Source of the DNA: Curvularia sp. ZM96
Lineage: Eukaryota; Ascomycota; Dothideomycetes; Pleosporales; Pleosporaceae
NCBI GenBank assembly: GCA_022457065.1
Contig: JAJGBQ010000005.1
Span: 2,046,001-2,110,000 of the forward strand
DNA length: 64,000 nucleotides
Direction of reading: 5' to 3'
Part shown: positions 47,846 through 58,829 of the stretch, piece after piece
Numbering within the stretch: the first letter of the stretch is position 1
Layout of the letters: every line of letters begins with the position of its first letter
The notes under the pieces: generated by a model
Seen by the model: the letters and a program-made list of their open reading frames with translations, nothing else
Database searches by the model: none
What the model was told of the DNA's origin: nothing
Translations under genes and position numbers: made by a program

Positions 47846-49065
47846 TGTAAGTACTGAAAGTAGGAAGAAACCGCCCTTTTCAAGCTGCGCAACTCATTTT
47901 CGATATTACTATCATAGTATAAATATCATGATATAGATTAAATAACATTCGGTATCTAGATGTGTTCGTATTTGCCTTGTGTCTCTAAAGGTTAGAAAGT
48001 GCATCGTATTAGAGTTCATAAGTGGCTGCGCTATTGTAATAGGGTCAGCTTTTATCTGACTATCTCAGTACATCTAGAGCCACTATTCGAGGTAAGCTGT
48101 CTACTTGTCTCTCTGCGCAGCCATTGTGGCTCGACGTTGACAGAAAAGCTGGAGTTTTGTTCTGGCAAAGAGTTAAACTTTTGTATTGTATCTCGCAGTC
48201 GGATTAGCACTAGATGTGTCATTATTGCACTTAAATGCCACCAGCGCTCTCCCTGCGTCTGCAAAAGGATATGATTACTTTCTGCTACCAGTGAACTTCG
48301 ATTCAGTACTTCCATACACCATGTATTAAGGAATTCGGCATGGGTAAGGAATCGCGCGAGTATCGAACGGTTTGCGAGATGCAAATGCAAATCATCGATT
48401 ATCAGACTTTGCCAAATCTGGTTCTGAAAGACATTTCAGATGATGATGCTCTCGACTATGCACTTTTCTCATTTCTGGAAGAGTTTTGAAGAGCCTCTTT
48501 GAGAAGGATCAGCATCAACTTGGCATATCTGAGAGGCTTGGCGGAGCTGGTGCCGGCGACCTGTGGCCGCAGATTAAAAGCCTCAATGAAATTACAGATT
48601 CCCAAGAGTCCTGAGATAAAGCTGTTGAGTAACTTTCCAGTCACGATGAGCGGCTAAGTATGATGTGTGGTGGTGGCTGATTGGTTGCAGGACTTCAGCT
48701 ATTGGGTGCGTCTTGCGAACATGTCAACAAGCCAATGACACACTCCTGTTAAGATAATAAATTAAGACCAATGACAACAAATTCGATTATATTGAACAGC
48801 TACATACATTTAGTTCGAGTCGCCGACGTCGTGGCCGATGATGCCAATCATGGTTTGCACATGTTCCTAACCATGGTTGAGTGAACATGGTCAGATTACA
48901 CCTTAATTTATGCCTTTACCAGTCTTGTATAAAGGGCATCATTTCAAATCGACATATCCATCTCAATCACCTATCAGATCTACTTCAAAGACAAGAGAGA
49001 ACCTACTGTGAAGACAAAAAAGGTCATCCCACAAACACTTTCGGCAAATACAACACTACACAACA
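47846..49065. other. Intergenic region
   Basis: About 1.2 kb, AT-rich, with only short frames. Its last 140 bases hold a good TATA box and the leader of the next gene. Confidence 0.6.
48928..48934 (+). promoter_or_regulatory. TATA box upstream of the 180-residue protein gene
   Basis: TATAAAG, about 130 bases before the ATG at 49066, followed by an AC-rich leader ending CAACAATG, a favourable fungal start context. Confidence 0.5.
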
Positions 49066-49608
49066 ATGTCTTACCCCACCATCGACATGAACAAGGTTTC
49101 AGAAGCCCTTAATGAGAGCATGTTCGCATCCAGGCCCAGCACACCCACCTTGTCGCGCGTCCCTTCCTTCACATACCCTCTTACGCGCGTCCACGCCCGC
49201 AGCGAAATGCTGCCTCCGCCCCTTTCTCCAACCCTCATCCCAGTCCGAGAAGAAGCTGTGAACGTCGCTCACGGCAAAGTCAAAAATACCTTCCGATTCA
49301 ACAATCTGTCTGAGAACCCTACTTTGGACCTGCCTTCGTGGACACACATCCCGTGTCTTTGTCTCCCTGTTGGCGTTGACCCGGATGAAGATGAAGATGA
49401 CGAGGATTGGGGCCTCAATCTCTTCTCATTGGCAGTTCGCACGGTGGATAGTGTGGAGATCATTCGCCGGAATACGGATGAGAAGAAGTTGAGGGTAGAG
49501 AGCTGCACGAGTCGAAACAGCAAGACTGTCATTAAGGACGCCATGAGATCAGTGGAGAGAATGGTGAAGAATAGTGCTGTGGGTTTATTTAGGCGGTTCT
49601 CCTCTTAA
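49066..49608 (+). CDS. Hypothetical protein, 180 residues
   Basis: A single exon with a good start context (CAACAATG) and an upstream TATA box. The first ~75 residues are Ser/Pro-rich with short phospho-site-like motifs (SRPSTPTLSRVPSF, LPPPLSPTL). The middle has a short ordered-looking part (LDLPSWTHIPCLCLPVGV) followed by an acidic run (DPDEDEDDEDW). The C-terminal half is predicted helical and basic (SVEIIRRNTDEKKLRVESC, AMRSVERMVKNSAVGLFRRF). No signal peptide or membrane segment is seen. Family not recognised; perhaps an intracellular, phosphorylated, lineage-specific protein, which is inference only. Confidence 0.7.
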   Translation: MSYPTIDMNKVSEALNESMFASRPSTPTLSRVPSFTYPLTRVHARSEMLPPPLSPTLIPVREEAVNVAHGKVKNTFRFNNLSENPTLDLPSWTHIPCLCLPVGVDPDEDEDDEDWGLNLFSLAVRTVDSVEIIRRNTDEKKLRVESCTSRNSKTVIKDAMRSVERMVKNSAVGLFRRFSS

Positions 49609-49914
49609 GAGAATAGGGATTAATATCTAGTTGGACGAACGAATGTAAATGTACGGCGATTTTTCTTCTGAAGTAAAGTGGCGCAGCGATGAGGCGAGTT
49701 ATGGGTTCTGTCATTAATATTCAATATGTAAGGGTAGCAGAATTTGTCGCAGTAGCGTGTGTTTATTCCAGGAATTTTTTTTAATACTTGTAGAAAATTG
49801 GGCTGCATATGACGGATACATGGCGCTCTAAAATACAATGAATTCATTTAATGAGGCACATAGCCATGAGTTGCAGTCTGCGAAGTGTCCTGGTAGTGTG
49901 CGTTCAGCGTGGAA
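49609..49914. other. Convergent 3' region
   Basis: About 0.3 kb of AT-rich DNA between convergent genes; 3' UTRs expected. Nothing else seen. Confidence 0.6.
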
Positions 49915-51129
49915 TTACGGCTGCTGTTGTAATCTGCGCTTCCAAAAACGCACAAGCGGATTCCAAAGATTTGCTTTCCCGTCCAGTTGAGAATATGCCA
50001 CACCGAGAAGCCCGCCTGCGAAATGAGCCTAGTGACGTTATTGATTATTTTCATGCGGAGAAAGAGTCGATGAACTTACTGCGTGACCAAAATTAACAAA
50101 GCTGTATCCGCGAATCATTCCGATGAAGTCGAAAAGCATAATGGCTGGTAGTACATGCTGGGCCTCAAAGTGCACAGGTACGAACAAGATACCCAGCCCA
50201 GCATGCGGGTACTGCATACAGAAAACGCCCAAAATACCAAAAAGCGCTCCTGATGCTCCACCGCAACGAATGAAGATTTCGGGAATGGGTCGCTTTTGAA
50301 TGGGTATCAAAGTCGACCAGTGTTGCGCGAAACCTGACAGCACGCCGGCCGACAGAAAAAAAGACAAGGTATGGTATGGGCTGCCCTCGAATAGGCGTGA
50401 GTATCCAACTGGTTTCATAAAGTTGTTCAAGAAGTACATGTTTACGAAGAAATGTAACGCTCCAGAATGCACAAACATGGAGGTAAACTGGGTATAGTTA
50501 ACATTGCGGACAGGAAGATGCCAGAGTGTGTCCCAGGTGCGCGGCACCAGGAAACTACTCAGATGGACTCCGCTATTGGCTCCGATGATTCCATAGGTGA
50601 GTCTTGAGATGGGATCGAGATTGGTCCATGCACCGGTAACAACCTCAGTTGGCGTCGGTGGAGTGCGCCGAGGAACGCTCCATTGAGGTGTTGGAAGCCA
50701 TCCACCAGCAGATGCAGTCTGAGATTTCTTGAGCTCCTTCTTAGCCTCGAGATACGAAAGGCCGGCAAAAATTCCACCAGAAACGAAGATGGCCCACAAG
50801 GCTGGCCGCAGGTATCGGACTCTAACGTGTCGGAGTTGCTCTAGGATTGCTTCTTGATCTATTTCTGATGCTGAAGAATGAGCTACCCTGTCAACGCGAA
50901 CATTGGCGCTTTCCTCTACAAACTCCGGTGGAATTTGTGATGTGCTTTGCGGTATGTGTGGCTGTTCATGCGAAGGCCGTGGCGTTCTTCTTTGTGGTAC
51001 ACGTTGTGCACGCGTCTCTGAAAAGCTACGCAATTGAATTGATACGTGCTGGCATGTTGATAATGCCGGCACTCGATATGTGTAATATGCCGGCCTTAAT
51101 AGTGGCCGGGCAAACTTAGTCACAGACAT
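49915..51129 (-). CDS. PCP1: Mitochondrial rhomboid protease (Pcp1/PARL family)
   Basis: Exons 51129..50080 and 50028..49915, separated by a 51-nt intron, encode 387 residues. These intramembrane serine proteases of the mitochondrial inner membrane cleave targets such as the Mgm1/OPA1 dynamin and cytochrome c peroxidase. The N-terminus is basic and Ser/Arg-rich, typical of a presequence. A transmembrane segment is at about 108-125 (ALWAIFVSGGIFAGLSY), followed by the rhomboid core with FVHSGALHFFVNMYFLNNF and the active-site Ser293 in GGASGALFG. The partner His352 lies in AHFAGG, encoded at the beginning of exon 2, so the exon-1 frame alone would lack the catalytic dyad. The second exon ends WKRRLQQQP. 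Start and length fit the family. Confidence 0.93.
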
Positions 51130-51595
51130 GAGATGAGTGATCCAGATGCGATGTGTGGTGGAGGTGCGGGTGTGATGATGCGAACTTTCCCATGGGCTTC
51201 GGCCCGACTAGCGTAGGGCCCGTGCGAGGTCGTTATCATCCGTGAACACATGTTCTGCCGCCATCATCGTACGTATATCGGGCTGACTGAATTATACCTT
51301 CAAATTATGGAAGATTGATGTAAACGAAGCAGAGCATGTTTTGGACTTGCCATCTTCGAATGCATGCGGTACTAATATTCCTTGTCCCTACATCACGAAT
51401 CCGGAACACTAAGTCATCGCATTTGCCCATTTGACATAAACAAGATTAAATTATAGTACGGCTGAGCAGGACATTGGTATGCAAATTGAGCAGCTAAGCT
51501 CATGTGGTCTTACTACAAACAAAGAGCAAACCGTTCTGAGAAGCCACTTGGATTCTCCACTCACTATACTGCCAGCCCCATGCAGAGTTGCATCA
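51130..51595. other. Rhomboid promoter / transporter 3' region
   Basis: About 0.47 kb between two minus-strand genes. It holds the promoter of the rhomboid gene and the 3' UTR of the ammonium transporter gene. No specific site recognised. Confidence 0.6.
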
Positions 51596-53237
51596 TTAAT
51601 CCTTCTTTGCGCCCTCAGCTACTGGCGCGTTTTGGCTGCTCGAGCTGCTAGCATTTGCCTCGTAGTGGTTCTGGTCCATGATACTCCAGTCACCAATCTG
51701 CTCGTCACCGAATTGGTCTAGGTCCAGACCCATCATCTCCGCCTCTGAGGTAACACGAAGATGCATGCCTGGAATGAACTTGAGAATGTACAAAAGAATG
51801 CAGGAGACGATAAAAGAGTAAGCCGCAATAGCCGTAATCTCAGCGAGCTGACGGCCGACTTGAACACCAACGCCATCCATTGCACCCAGAGGATCGTAAG
51901 GGCCCATGCCGTCGAGATCATAGACCCAGGATTGCGCAAAGATACCGGTGAGGAAGGATCCAACCATGCCGCCAATTCCGTGGAGTTTGAACACGTCCAT
52001 ACCCTCATCGATTCGGATCCACTTGTCAACATTCTGGCAAAGCGAGCAAATGGCACCGGTAAGGAAGCCGATAAGTGCGGCAATCCAAAGCGAGACGTAT
52101 CCCGCGGCGGGTGTAATGCCGACGAGGCCAGCAATTGCACCTGAGCAAGCGCCGACAACGGAAAAGTGTCCCTTGGTGCGGACGTACTCTACCATCACCC
52201 AACCAAGTACACCGAAAGAGGCTGCAGTGTTTGTGTTGAAGGCAGCCACCATGGAGCGGATGGTACCGTTGAGCGCACTGCCTCCGTTGAAGCCGAACCA
52301 TCCAAACCAGATGAACACGGTGCCGATGAAGACGAGTGTGGGGTTGTGGGCTTTTCCGTGGATCTTGTCGCCCTTGTGGAGACGCTTGCCGAGGACGAAA
52401 GCATACGCGAGTGCAGACCATCCAGATGCAATGTGGACAGGGCCACCTCCAGCGAAATCGAGAGAAGGGAGGTTGAACAACCAACCGTTCCTATTGTATT
52501 GTTAGCTGCGGTGTGTCGCCTGTTAGTTTCGGATAAACTTACGCGTTCCAAGTCCAGCAGGCGATCGGACAGTAAACAATGGTGGCCCAGCAAAATGCAA
52601 AGACCATGGATGGAAGAATACGTCCACGCTCAAATGATCCACCGATGACAAGCTGCACAGTACAAGCGCAGAAAAGCAATTGGTACAGGCCTGTTTCGTT
52701 CAGTCAGTTTATTTCATGTGAGCTGATTGAAAATGTATTCCTTACAAAAGACAATCTCAGGCAACAGTGACGAGCCGGGTGATGGTGCAGACATGACATC
52801 CTTGAGACCAAAGTTGGCCATGTTACCGATGAAAGGACTAGCAGTACGGGAGTAGGCGAGCGAATAACCCCAGAACATCCACTGGAAAGTCACACTGGAC
52901 ACCGTCAGCAAATTCAGTCACCTTTGTGCGACTTGGCGCTAAACTTACACACCCATCACGGCGAAGGACTGGAAAAGCAAGGACAGAGCAGACTTGCGGC
53001 GTGCAAGACCGGAGTATAAAAAGCCGATTCCTGGTATGATCAAGAAGACCAAGAAGGCCATTATCATCAAGTAGATGTAATGGAACTCCAGACCGGTGTA
53101 CTGGAGGTTGACATTTTCCTCGTTTGGATTGCCCCCATTAGGTTTCGCCGAGTCAAACTCTGGCTATTCATTTGTGAGACCACTTTGTGCCTGGGGAAGT
53201 TCTTGTTGATTATACTTACAGCAGTAGCTGGTTCCAT
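51596..53237 (-). CDS. Ammonium transporter, Mep2-like (twin-His)
   Basis: Exons 53237..53220, 53163..52949, 52894..52746, 52690..52543 and 52490..51596 encode 474 residues. The protein is a plasma-membrane AMT/MEP/Rh channel that imports ammonium. The first coding exon is only 18 nt (MEPATA). The expected eleven helices begin near residue 36 (IYLMIMAFLVFLIIPGIGFL). Conserved parts include VVTFQWMFWGYSLAYSRT, D188 in LDFAGG, the pore histidines H196 (GPVHIASG) and H347 (FKLHGIGG), and the family stretch ACSGAIAGLVGITPAAGYVS. Both pore His are kept, as in yeast Mep2; Mep1/Mep3 have Glu at the first. The cytosolic C-tail has the usual GLDLDQFGDEQIG segment, then a Ser-rich end. Several GATAAG sites upstream suggest nitrogen control. 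Confidence 0.95.
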
Positions 53238-53477
53238 GGTGTAGAGGCTTCGAGATCTCACGTAGAACTCGAGAGCGGAGGTGTTGTATGGAACGAGTCA
53301 ATCAGGCGTGCAAGGGAGTACCCAGGCTCATATACGTCTGATCCTCTTACCGGGTATCCTGCCGCATTTTCCAAGAGACGGTTATTAATACGCTGCCGAA
53401 CCCGGCCTATGTCCTATTTCCACACATACCCGAGGGTGCTGTGCCTCAGAAGTCGAGTTGGATACCGTCTTGGCAAA

Positions 53478-53483
53478 GATAAG
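53478..53483 (+). promoter_or_regulatory. GATAAG site upstream of ammonium transporter
   Basis: GATAAG, the preferred core of fungal GATA activators of the AreA/Nit2 type, 241 bases upstream of the transporter start codon. These factors activate ammonium and amino-acid uptake genes when preferred nitrogen is low. Confidence 0.45.
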
Positions 53484-53696
53484 CAAAGGCATCCTGAATC
53501 CAGTGTCGAAAGAGCCGAGCGAATCTTGTGGATCGGGTGGCTTACGCCGCTAGATTCGGTCTCTGGAATCAGGCCAGGATATTAGACAAAGAAGCTAAGC
53601 GCGCCGAGGTGCATATCCCAAGTTCCCAAGCCCCGGAAACGAGTGTTGGCCTGTACAGGGCGTGTACAAAGTAGTGGATGCAGGGTCTTGGTGGTT

Positions 53697-53743
53697 GATA
53701 AGGCACAGGATGAAAACGGTCTAGTGTCACCCCGGATGATAAG
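53697..53743 (+). promoter_or_regulatory. Pair of GATAAG sites upstream of ammonium transporter
   Basis: Two GATAAG hexamers (53697-53702 and 53738-53743) with starts 41 bases apart and the same orientation, about 460-510 bases upstream of the transporter start. Paired GATA sites are typical of strongly nitrogen-regulated promoters. A further GATAAG lies at 54120-54125. Confidence 0.45.
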
Positions 53744-55082
53744 GTGCTCGGGATCAGGGGCGATTGGATGATTCTTCGCAGCCTCGCCATGAATTCTGGA
53801 ATATTTACCTGATGTTCATGTGTCACATCTGAGATAGGGACAAATGAGACTTTGTCTAGCACATTCCCAGATGCGGGCTTGCCATAAGATTTTGTGTCAA
53901 GTCATCCGGGGCGGATGATTCGCTCTCCAGTGGTCCGTGTATCCGAACACCAGGTCTATGCTCATTGTATGGCGCTGATACATTACCCGGAAGGCTTTAT
54001 GTCTCGCAATTCCCTTGACACATGCATTGCCGGAAAGTTGCCGTCCACCAACAAGTTTTGTAGTGTCGAAAGCGAAATCCCAGGGAAAGGCTTTGAGGGC
54101 CTGTGTGTGTTAGTCGTATGATAAGCTGCGCCGCAAAGATACGAGGCATGCTGTGCACCCTTAGTCATTACCGGTGCTTTAAATAAGCAGGAAGTCCATA
54201 CCAGTTCTTGTTTTCCAAATATGAGTACGTCCAAGGGGGTAGCAGTCGCTCAATATTGTGCTCTGTGTCAGCAACACGTCTTATATTAAGTCTACGTGCC
54301 AATGGCCCAACCCGTTGTGATTGCGCGACTATACATTTCTCTTAGAACTCAGAGTACCGTAGCCTCATCTGCAATGCCGGGCTTTGTGAGACTGTCTTGT
54401 TGTTCTTGCGCACCAATGTTGGGGCGGCATCTTGGAAAAGTCCATGTACTGAGTTGAAACATGAGAAAATACCTTTCATTGGTCATTAAGATGGTATCAT
54501 TTGGATACTTAGTTTTATGCTGGACAAATGCCACCGACCTACAGGAGACACTTGTGCAATCTTTTTAATGCCATATAGGAGTCTCATAAAACCGATGCCG
54601 ACATCCGTTTCGATTGCGGATTAGCTACTGGCTTGGCTTTCAAAGGCACCCGGTGAAAAGCAAAAGCGCGACTCAGCACAGGCCAAACCTCGCCATAATC
54701 AGCAAGCGACTCTAAACCTCTTAACTTCGCAAGCCTAGAACTTTACTACAATAGAGTAGCTTTTAGTAGAAAAATGTAGAGGTATAATCCTAGTGTCTTA
54801 AATTGTTATTTCGCGTTAAAAGAAAGTAAAAAAAAGTAAGAAAGGTGTGCAATGGTGGACGTAGAGTGTAAGGCATTTCTGAGAAGCGGTTTTGTTTTCT
54901 CCACCGGGAAAGGGTTGTTTTGTACCGAACCCTTTAGTCTCACTGGATTTAGAGACCATACTCTAATCATGTTTTCCTAATAACCAAAACCTTGTGATTC
55001 AACTGGGCGTCGCCTCTCATTCGGTTGGTGTTTGAGTCGAGAAGGTATTGTGCGTTTCCAATTGCCTTTGCTTCCAGAACTA

Positions 55083-55901
55083 CTAAATCTTGCTTCTGGG
55101 CCATTTGCGCTCACTTGACTTGAGATGACTGAGCGGTTGGGAATATGTTTGGATGGCATTGCACACGCGTTTGCACAACTTCTTAGACATGGATCTGAAG
55201 CCTTTTTTGGGCGTAACACTAGAGGAACATGCCGTTGGTTGATCGCAATTGCCCGGTTCGGTACCAGAGAAAGGGTAGGGATCGAGAGTTGTGTACTGGG
55301 GAAGAAGTTCATCGTTATCATCACTTTCAGGATTACATGTAGCCCGAGAAAGAGGAAGACTTGATTCAAGCACTCGAGTTTTGCAGAGAAGCGCTCGCGC
55401 CTCTTCTTTTCGTACGCCATCATGTGCTAGCGTTGGTGCTTCGGCATAAAGTTCAGTAGGAGATGACCTGGGAGTGGGTGAATGAACATCGCAAGTTTTC
55501 GTAGATCTTGATGATAGGTTTTTGATCTTTGAAAGTTTCCGAGTTCCGAGAAGCTTTCGCCATGTATTCCGCACACCGCTTTCGTAATGTGGTTGCGTGG
55601 CCGGGCCTGCAGTTGGGACACGGCCAGAAGTTTTCCTTGGTGTTGTTGATGTTGCTCGATGGCTGCGAGGCTTGCGAGCCCTGCAAACCCTTCTCTTCGA
55701 GCACGTCTCACGATTGCACTCTATCCCTACAAGAGTATGTCCGAATGAGGGAACCGTTCCTCCTGCCATCATGTAGTATACCATGATGGGGTAGTAGCTT
55801 AGCCGATCTGTTCTTGGTGAAGAGCACTGGAATGTGACAACTACAAGGAGGGAAATGACTGGAAAAATAAGGACAAGAAGGAGCAATGTATGGTCTGCCA
55901 T
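55083..55901 (-). CDS. Possible hypothetical single-pass membrane protein
   Basis: An open frame of 272 residues. The N-terminus is a strong hydrophobic segment (HTLLLLVLIFPVISLLVVV, about 4-22) that could be a signal anchor. The rest is polar, basic and Ser/Thr/Pro/Cys-rich, with one acidic, Tyr/Pro-containing segment (ESDDNDELLPQYTTLDPYPF). No family recognised. Near its 3' end a second frame (to 54977) also reads as coherent sequence (ANGPEARFSSSGSKGNW to QGFGY), so the true C-terminus may lie in that frame through a missed intron, a frameshift or a sequence error. Moderate to low confidence that the model is right. Confidence 0.42.
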   Translation of the reverse strand: MADHTLLLLVLIFPVISLLVVVTFQCSSPRTDRLSYYPIMVYYMMAGGTVPSFGHTLVGIECNRETCSKRRVCRARKPRSHRATSTTPRKTSGRVPTAGPATQPHYESGVRNTWRKLLGTRKLSKIKNLSSRSTKTCDVHSPTPRSSPTELYAEAPTLAHDGVRKEEARALLCKTRVLESSLPLSRATCNPESDDNDELLPQYTTLDPYPFSGTEPGNCDQPTACSSSVTPKKGFRSMSKKLCKRVCNAIQTYSQPLSHLKSSERKWPRSKI

Positions 55902-56648
55902 AGCGCCAGCTTAAACTGGGCCGGAAAGCTCGCATACTTATAGCGCATGTGCTGGTTGCTCGCTCAGAGCGAGAGGTACTGTGTGGTTCTGGTCCGGTAC
56001 CAGTACACTGTGCCATCACTGCCGCGGCCTGCGCCTCATAGTTCTGCGGTTCACACATTGCATGTGCAGATTCGATCGCGCTCTCCAAGCTTTGCAACTG
56101 GTGATTGTCAAGACTGGTGGCTGTCGTTCCATACATGCACCGTGTATATGTATGATCGACGTATGGTAAGTGAACGCCCGATGCTGGCTGGTCGAACAGG
56201 ATAGAGGGAATTGAGTAAAGGTCACAGCGTCACGCTGGTGCTGTGGGCTGGTAATGGTACCAGTATTTCCGAGAACAGTAACGCTTAGACTGTGCCGAGG
56301 TTGGCCAGACGCGTTCCCGATCGCGTCGCTGATTGACTCCATCTGCAATCCCGCGGCTGTCCGACGTATGTAAGCCATGGAACCTGTCGCCTGGCGAGTG
56401 CACCCATGGTTGGTTCGACGTGTGTAGTACAAAGGATTCCGCCAGCAGGCGCCGGCGGGGCTGAGTTGAGCGGGTCGCGTGATCCAAGGCAGGATTTCCA
56501 GTGACGTAGGTCTGTGCGATACTTCAAACAGTGCAGCCCCTCGCTCCGTCATCACGGTATATACAACAGGCAGCAGCTGTCACCTTACCTTCGTCCTTAC
56601 ACTCTGTATTTCCTTTCCCAGACTCCGCATCAAACGAATATCGCAATC
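55902..56648. other. Intergenic/promoter region
   Basis: About 0.75 kb between the possible membrane-protein gene (minus) and the PLDc_N gene (plus); a divergent promoter region. Only short overlapping frames. A TATA box lies near its right end. Confidence 0.6.
56558..56564 (+). promoter_or_regulatory. TATA box of the PLDc_N protein gene
   Basis: TATATAC, about 85-90 bases before the start codon at 56649, followed by a pyrimidine-rich leader ending in ATCATG context. Confidence 0.45.
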
Positions 56649-57045
56649 ATGTTCAACCTACTCCTTTCCCTGCTCCTCCAGCTTTCTATGTTCATGCTTG
56701 CTGAGGCAGCTCCCATTACCGCTCAAGGCGCAAAGCCGTGGCAAGCTGGCACCGGAGGAGGCATCGTTGGATTTATCGTTCTTGTTCTCGACATCATCGC
56801 CTGGAGTAAGTGCCTGCTGTTGTTCTCAAATCCCATTCCCTAGCTCAGGGCAGGGCGCCATGGTACCACCAGAATCAGGCTGACCCGTCCGTTCTACAGT
56901 TGAGATCTTCAAGTCCAACCGACCCGTGCCCAACAAGGTCATCTGGGCTCTCGTCGTATTCCTCTTCCCTGTTGTCGGCATGTTCATCTACTACCTCTTC
57001 TCCAACCGCCATGCCCACAACACTTATGAGCCCATCCCCGCCTAG
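56649..57045 (+). CDS. Small PLDc_N-domain membrane protein
   Basis: Exons 56649..56805 and 56900..57045 (94-nt intron) encode 100 residues. The N-terminus is a signal-peptide-like hydrophobic stretch ending LAEAAP (about residue 21). Two membrane helices follow: one ending in FIVLVLDIIAW, the other in VIWALVVFLFPVVGMFIYYL. Between them is IEIFKSNRPVPNK. This two-helix layout, with a conserved polar loop and the end SNRHAHNTYEPIPA, matches the PLDc_N domain (the N-terminal part of cardiolipin synthases), found alone in many small fungal membrane proteins. There is no catalytic phospholipase domain. Function unknown; possibly a stress-linked membrane protein, by analogy only. Confidence 0.9.
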
Positions 57046-57447
57046 ACCATCTCGAGACCCTGTTTGTCTCAGTGCGTTTTGGCGAGCGCGAACACGGACC
57101 GAATCTGACGACAAATTGTTTTTTTTTCAGGTGTTAGTACCAATTAACACTTACAATGAGCTTTTGGGTTATGGTTCAATGTTAGCTGGTTCCTTGGTGA
57201 GGTGGAGTTGATAACGATCAATAAAGTTATAATTTAACACGAGTATCGTCCGACCAATCTATTATGAGTTTGCTTATTGTGGTCGCTAGGGACGCAATGA
57301 CCGACCCTCTCTGAAACGACAACTTTGTTTTCCATCCTTTACCATTCTCTCCCACTTGCCTTTCTTGAAAACCGTAGACATCACAGATAAGCTAGCCTCA
57401 GGCTACCGGCTACCTCTTGAGCGAGCTAGATTGACCTCTAGATCCTT
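57046..57447. other. Convergent 3' region
   Basis: About 0.4 kb between the convergent PLDc_N and MFS genes; 3' UTRs expected. No repeat or RNA gene recognised. Confidence 0.6.
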
Positions 57448-58829
57448 TCACACTCTGCCGAAAATCCCCTCACTGGTGACAAACTTACCAGCCAGCACAA
57501 GAACACCGCCTACTAGACTGACAACACCGCTAAAAACCGAAACTTCTCGAAAGCCACCATACGTATCAAGCAGTGCACCGTTGATCGGCGGGCCAATCAG
57601 GACAGCAAAGCCAGCAACACCCAAACCCATGCCCATATATGTGCCAACATTGCGTGGATCCTTCGTGCATATCGAGAGTGCTGCGGAGCCAGCTGAGATG
57701 ATTGTTCCAGACGCAAACCCAAAGAAAACGGAATAAACGATGATAGCCGCATTTTTGTGCGTCTCATTTAGACAGAGCACAATGACGCCAGTCGAAATAC
57801 CCGCAAAAGCAAACATGTTGAGTCGCCCAAGTTTGTCTGCCAGTATACCGGGAATGATGCGCCCAAAGGTTGATGATCCGTTGATGACCGCTAGGAGATA
57901 TGATGCTAGAAGCGGGCTCATTCCCCTCCTAACAGCGTAGACGGGAATGTAGAAGAGGGGTGTCCACATACCCATCATCATGAAGAATAACGCTGCTACA
58001 AGGAACACGTACTTTTTGACCGTCCATGCCTCTCCGATGAAAATGGTGGCTTTACGTGGTGGGAACCGTGGGCGGATGACTGCACAGGCAAACAGCATCA
58101 ACGGCAGGATAATGAAGGCGATGACGCGTATGGACCACCCGAACGACAACGAGGACGAATTCAAGAGCTTTGAAAGGACAATTGGGAAGACTACCCCTCC
58201 GACAGAAGACCCAGAAGCCACGATGCCGAGAGCAGTAGCACGTCGCTTATCGAAGTAATGACCCATGACTGCGATGGCTGGAAATTGCAAAAAGGCGACG
58301 CTGCTACCCACAAGGATGGATTGCGCGAGGATGAACTGGTAGTAATCTTCGCACAAACTGACCATCATAAGCCCAGAAACATAGGCTATAGTCGCTGGGC
58401 GTAGCATCTAACAGTTTTATTAGCACGACCATTGAAAAACATCACACCCCTGACATCCCCAATCGAAATGAACGCTCTTACCCAAACACCAAACCGGTCG
58501 AAAAGCGGCCCACACACTGCACCACCTGCCAGTTGTAAAAACGCCGCCAAGCTGCCTATCCATGCAATTTCATCCATAGTATGGTCTGCCAGCTGATGTG
58601 TGGAATAATACTGTTGCAAGACACCAAAACATGATGTAAAGCCGAGGCAAGAAAAGAATATACAAAAGCCGCCGAGGACATTCAACCAGGCTACTAGTCC
58701 TCCATCCGGGGCAGGACCGAGACTTTCGATTTCGCTCTCCACGGTCGTAGATCCTGGAGGTGAGGGCTTTTCGGGGTCGGACACGGGGTTGGGAAGAGAG
58801 GATGTTTGAGGTGTAGCTTCAGAAGCCAT
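57448..58829 (-). CDS. MFS transporter, monocarboxylate-type
   Basis: Exons 58829..58482 and 58407..57448 (75-nt intron) encode 435 residues with about twelve membrane helices. The polar N-terminus (to about residue 40) is followed by the family motif PDGGLVAWLNVLGGF, typical of the fungal monocarboxylate (SLC16-like/MCH) branch. The loop-2 region has GPLFDRFGVW at the splice and YFDKRRATALGIVASGSSVGG after the fourth helix. The C-terminal half has GRIIPGILADKLGR and FGFASGTIISAGSAAL. The N-tail is Ser/Pro/Glu-rich. The substrate is unknown; members carry carboxylates, riboflavin or secondary metabolites. It is transcribed away from the Zn2Cys6 regulator gene, with 417 bases between the start codons, so shared control is likely. 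Confidence 0.93.

Larger units (their letters stand above)
53238..55082. other. Ammonium transporter upstream region and AT-rich patch
   Basis: About 1.8 kb. The part next to the transporter gene contains several GATA-type sites (listed separately). The stretch at about 54.70-54.86 kb is markedly AT-rich with A-runs. No gene recognised. Confidence 0.6.
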
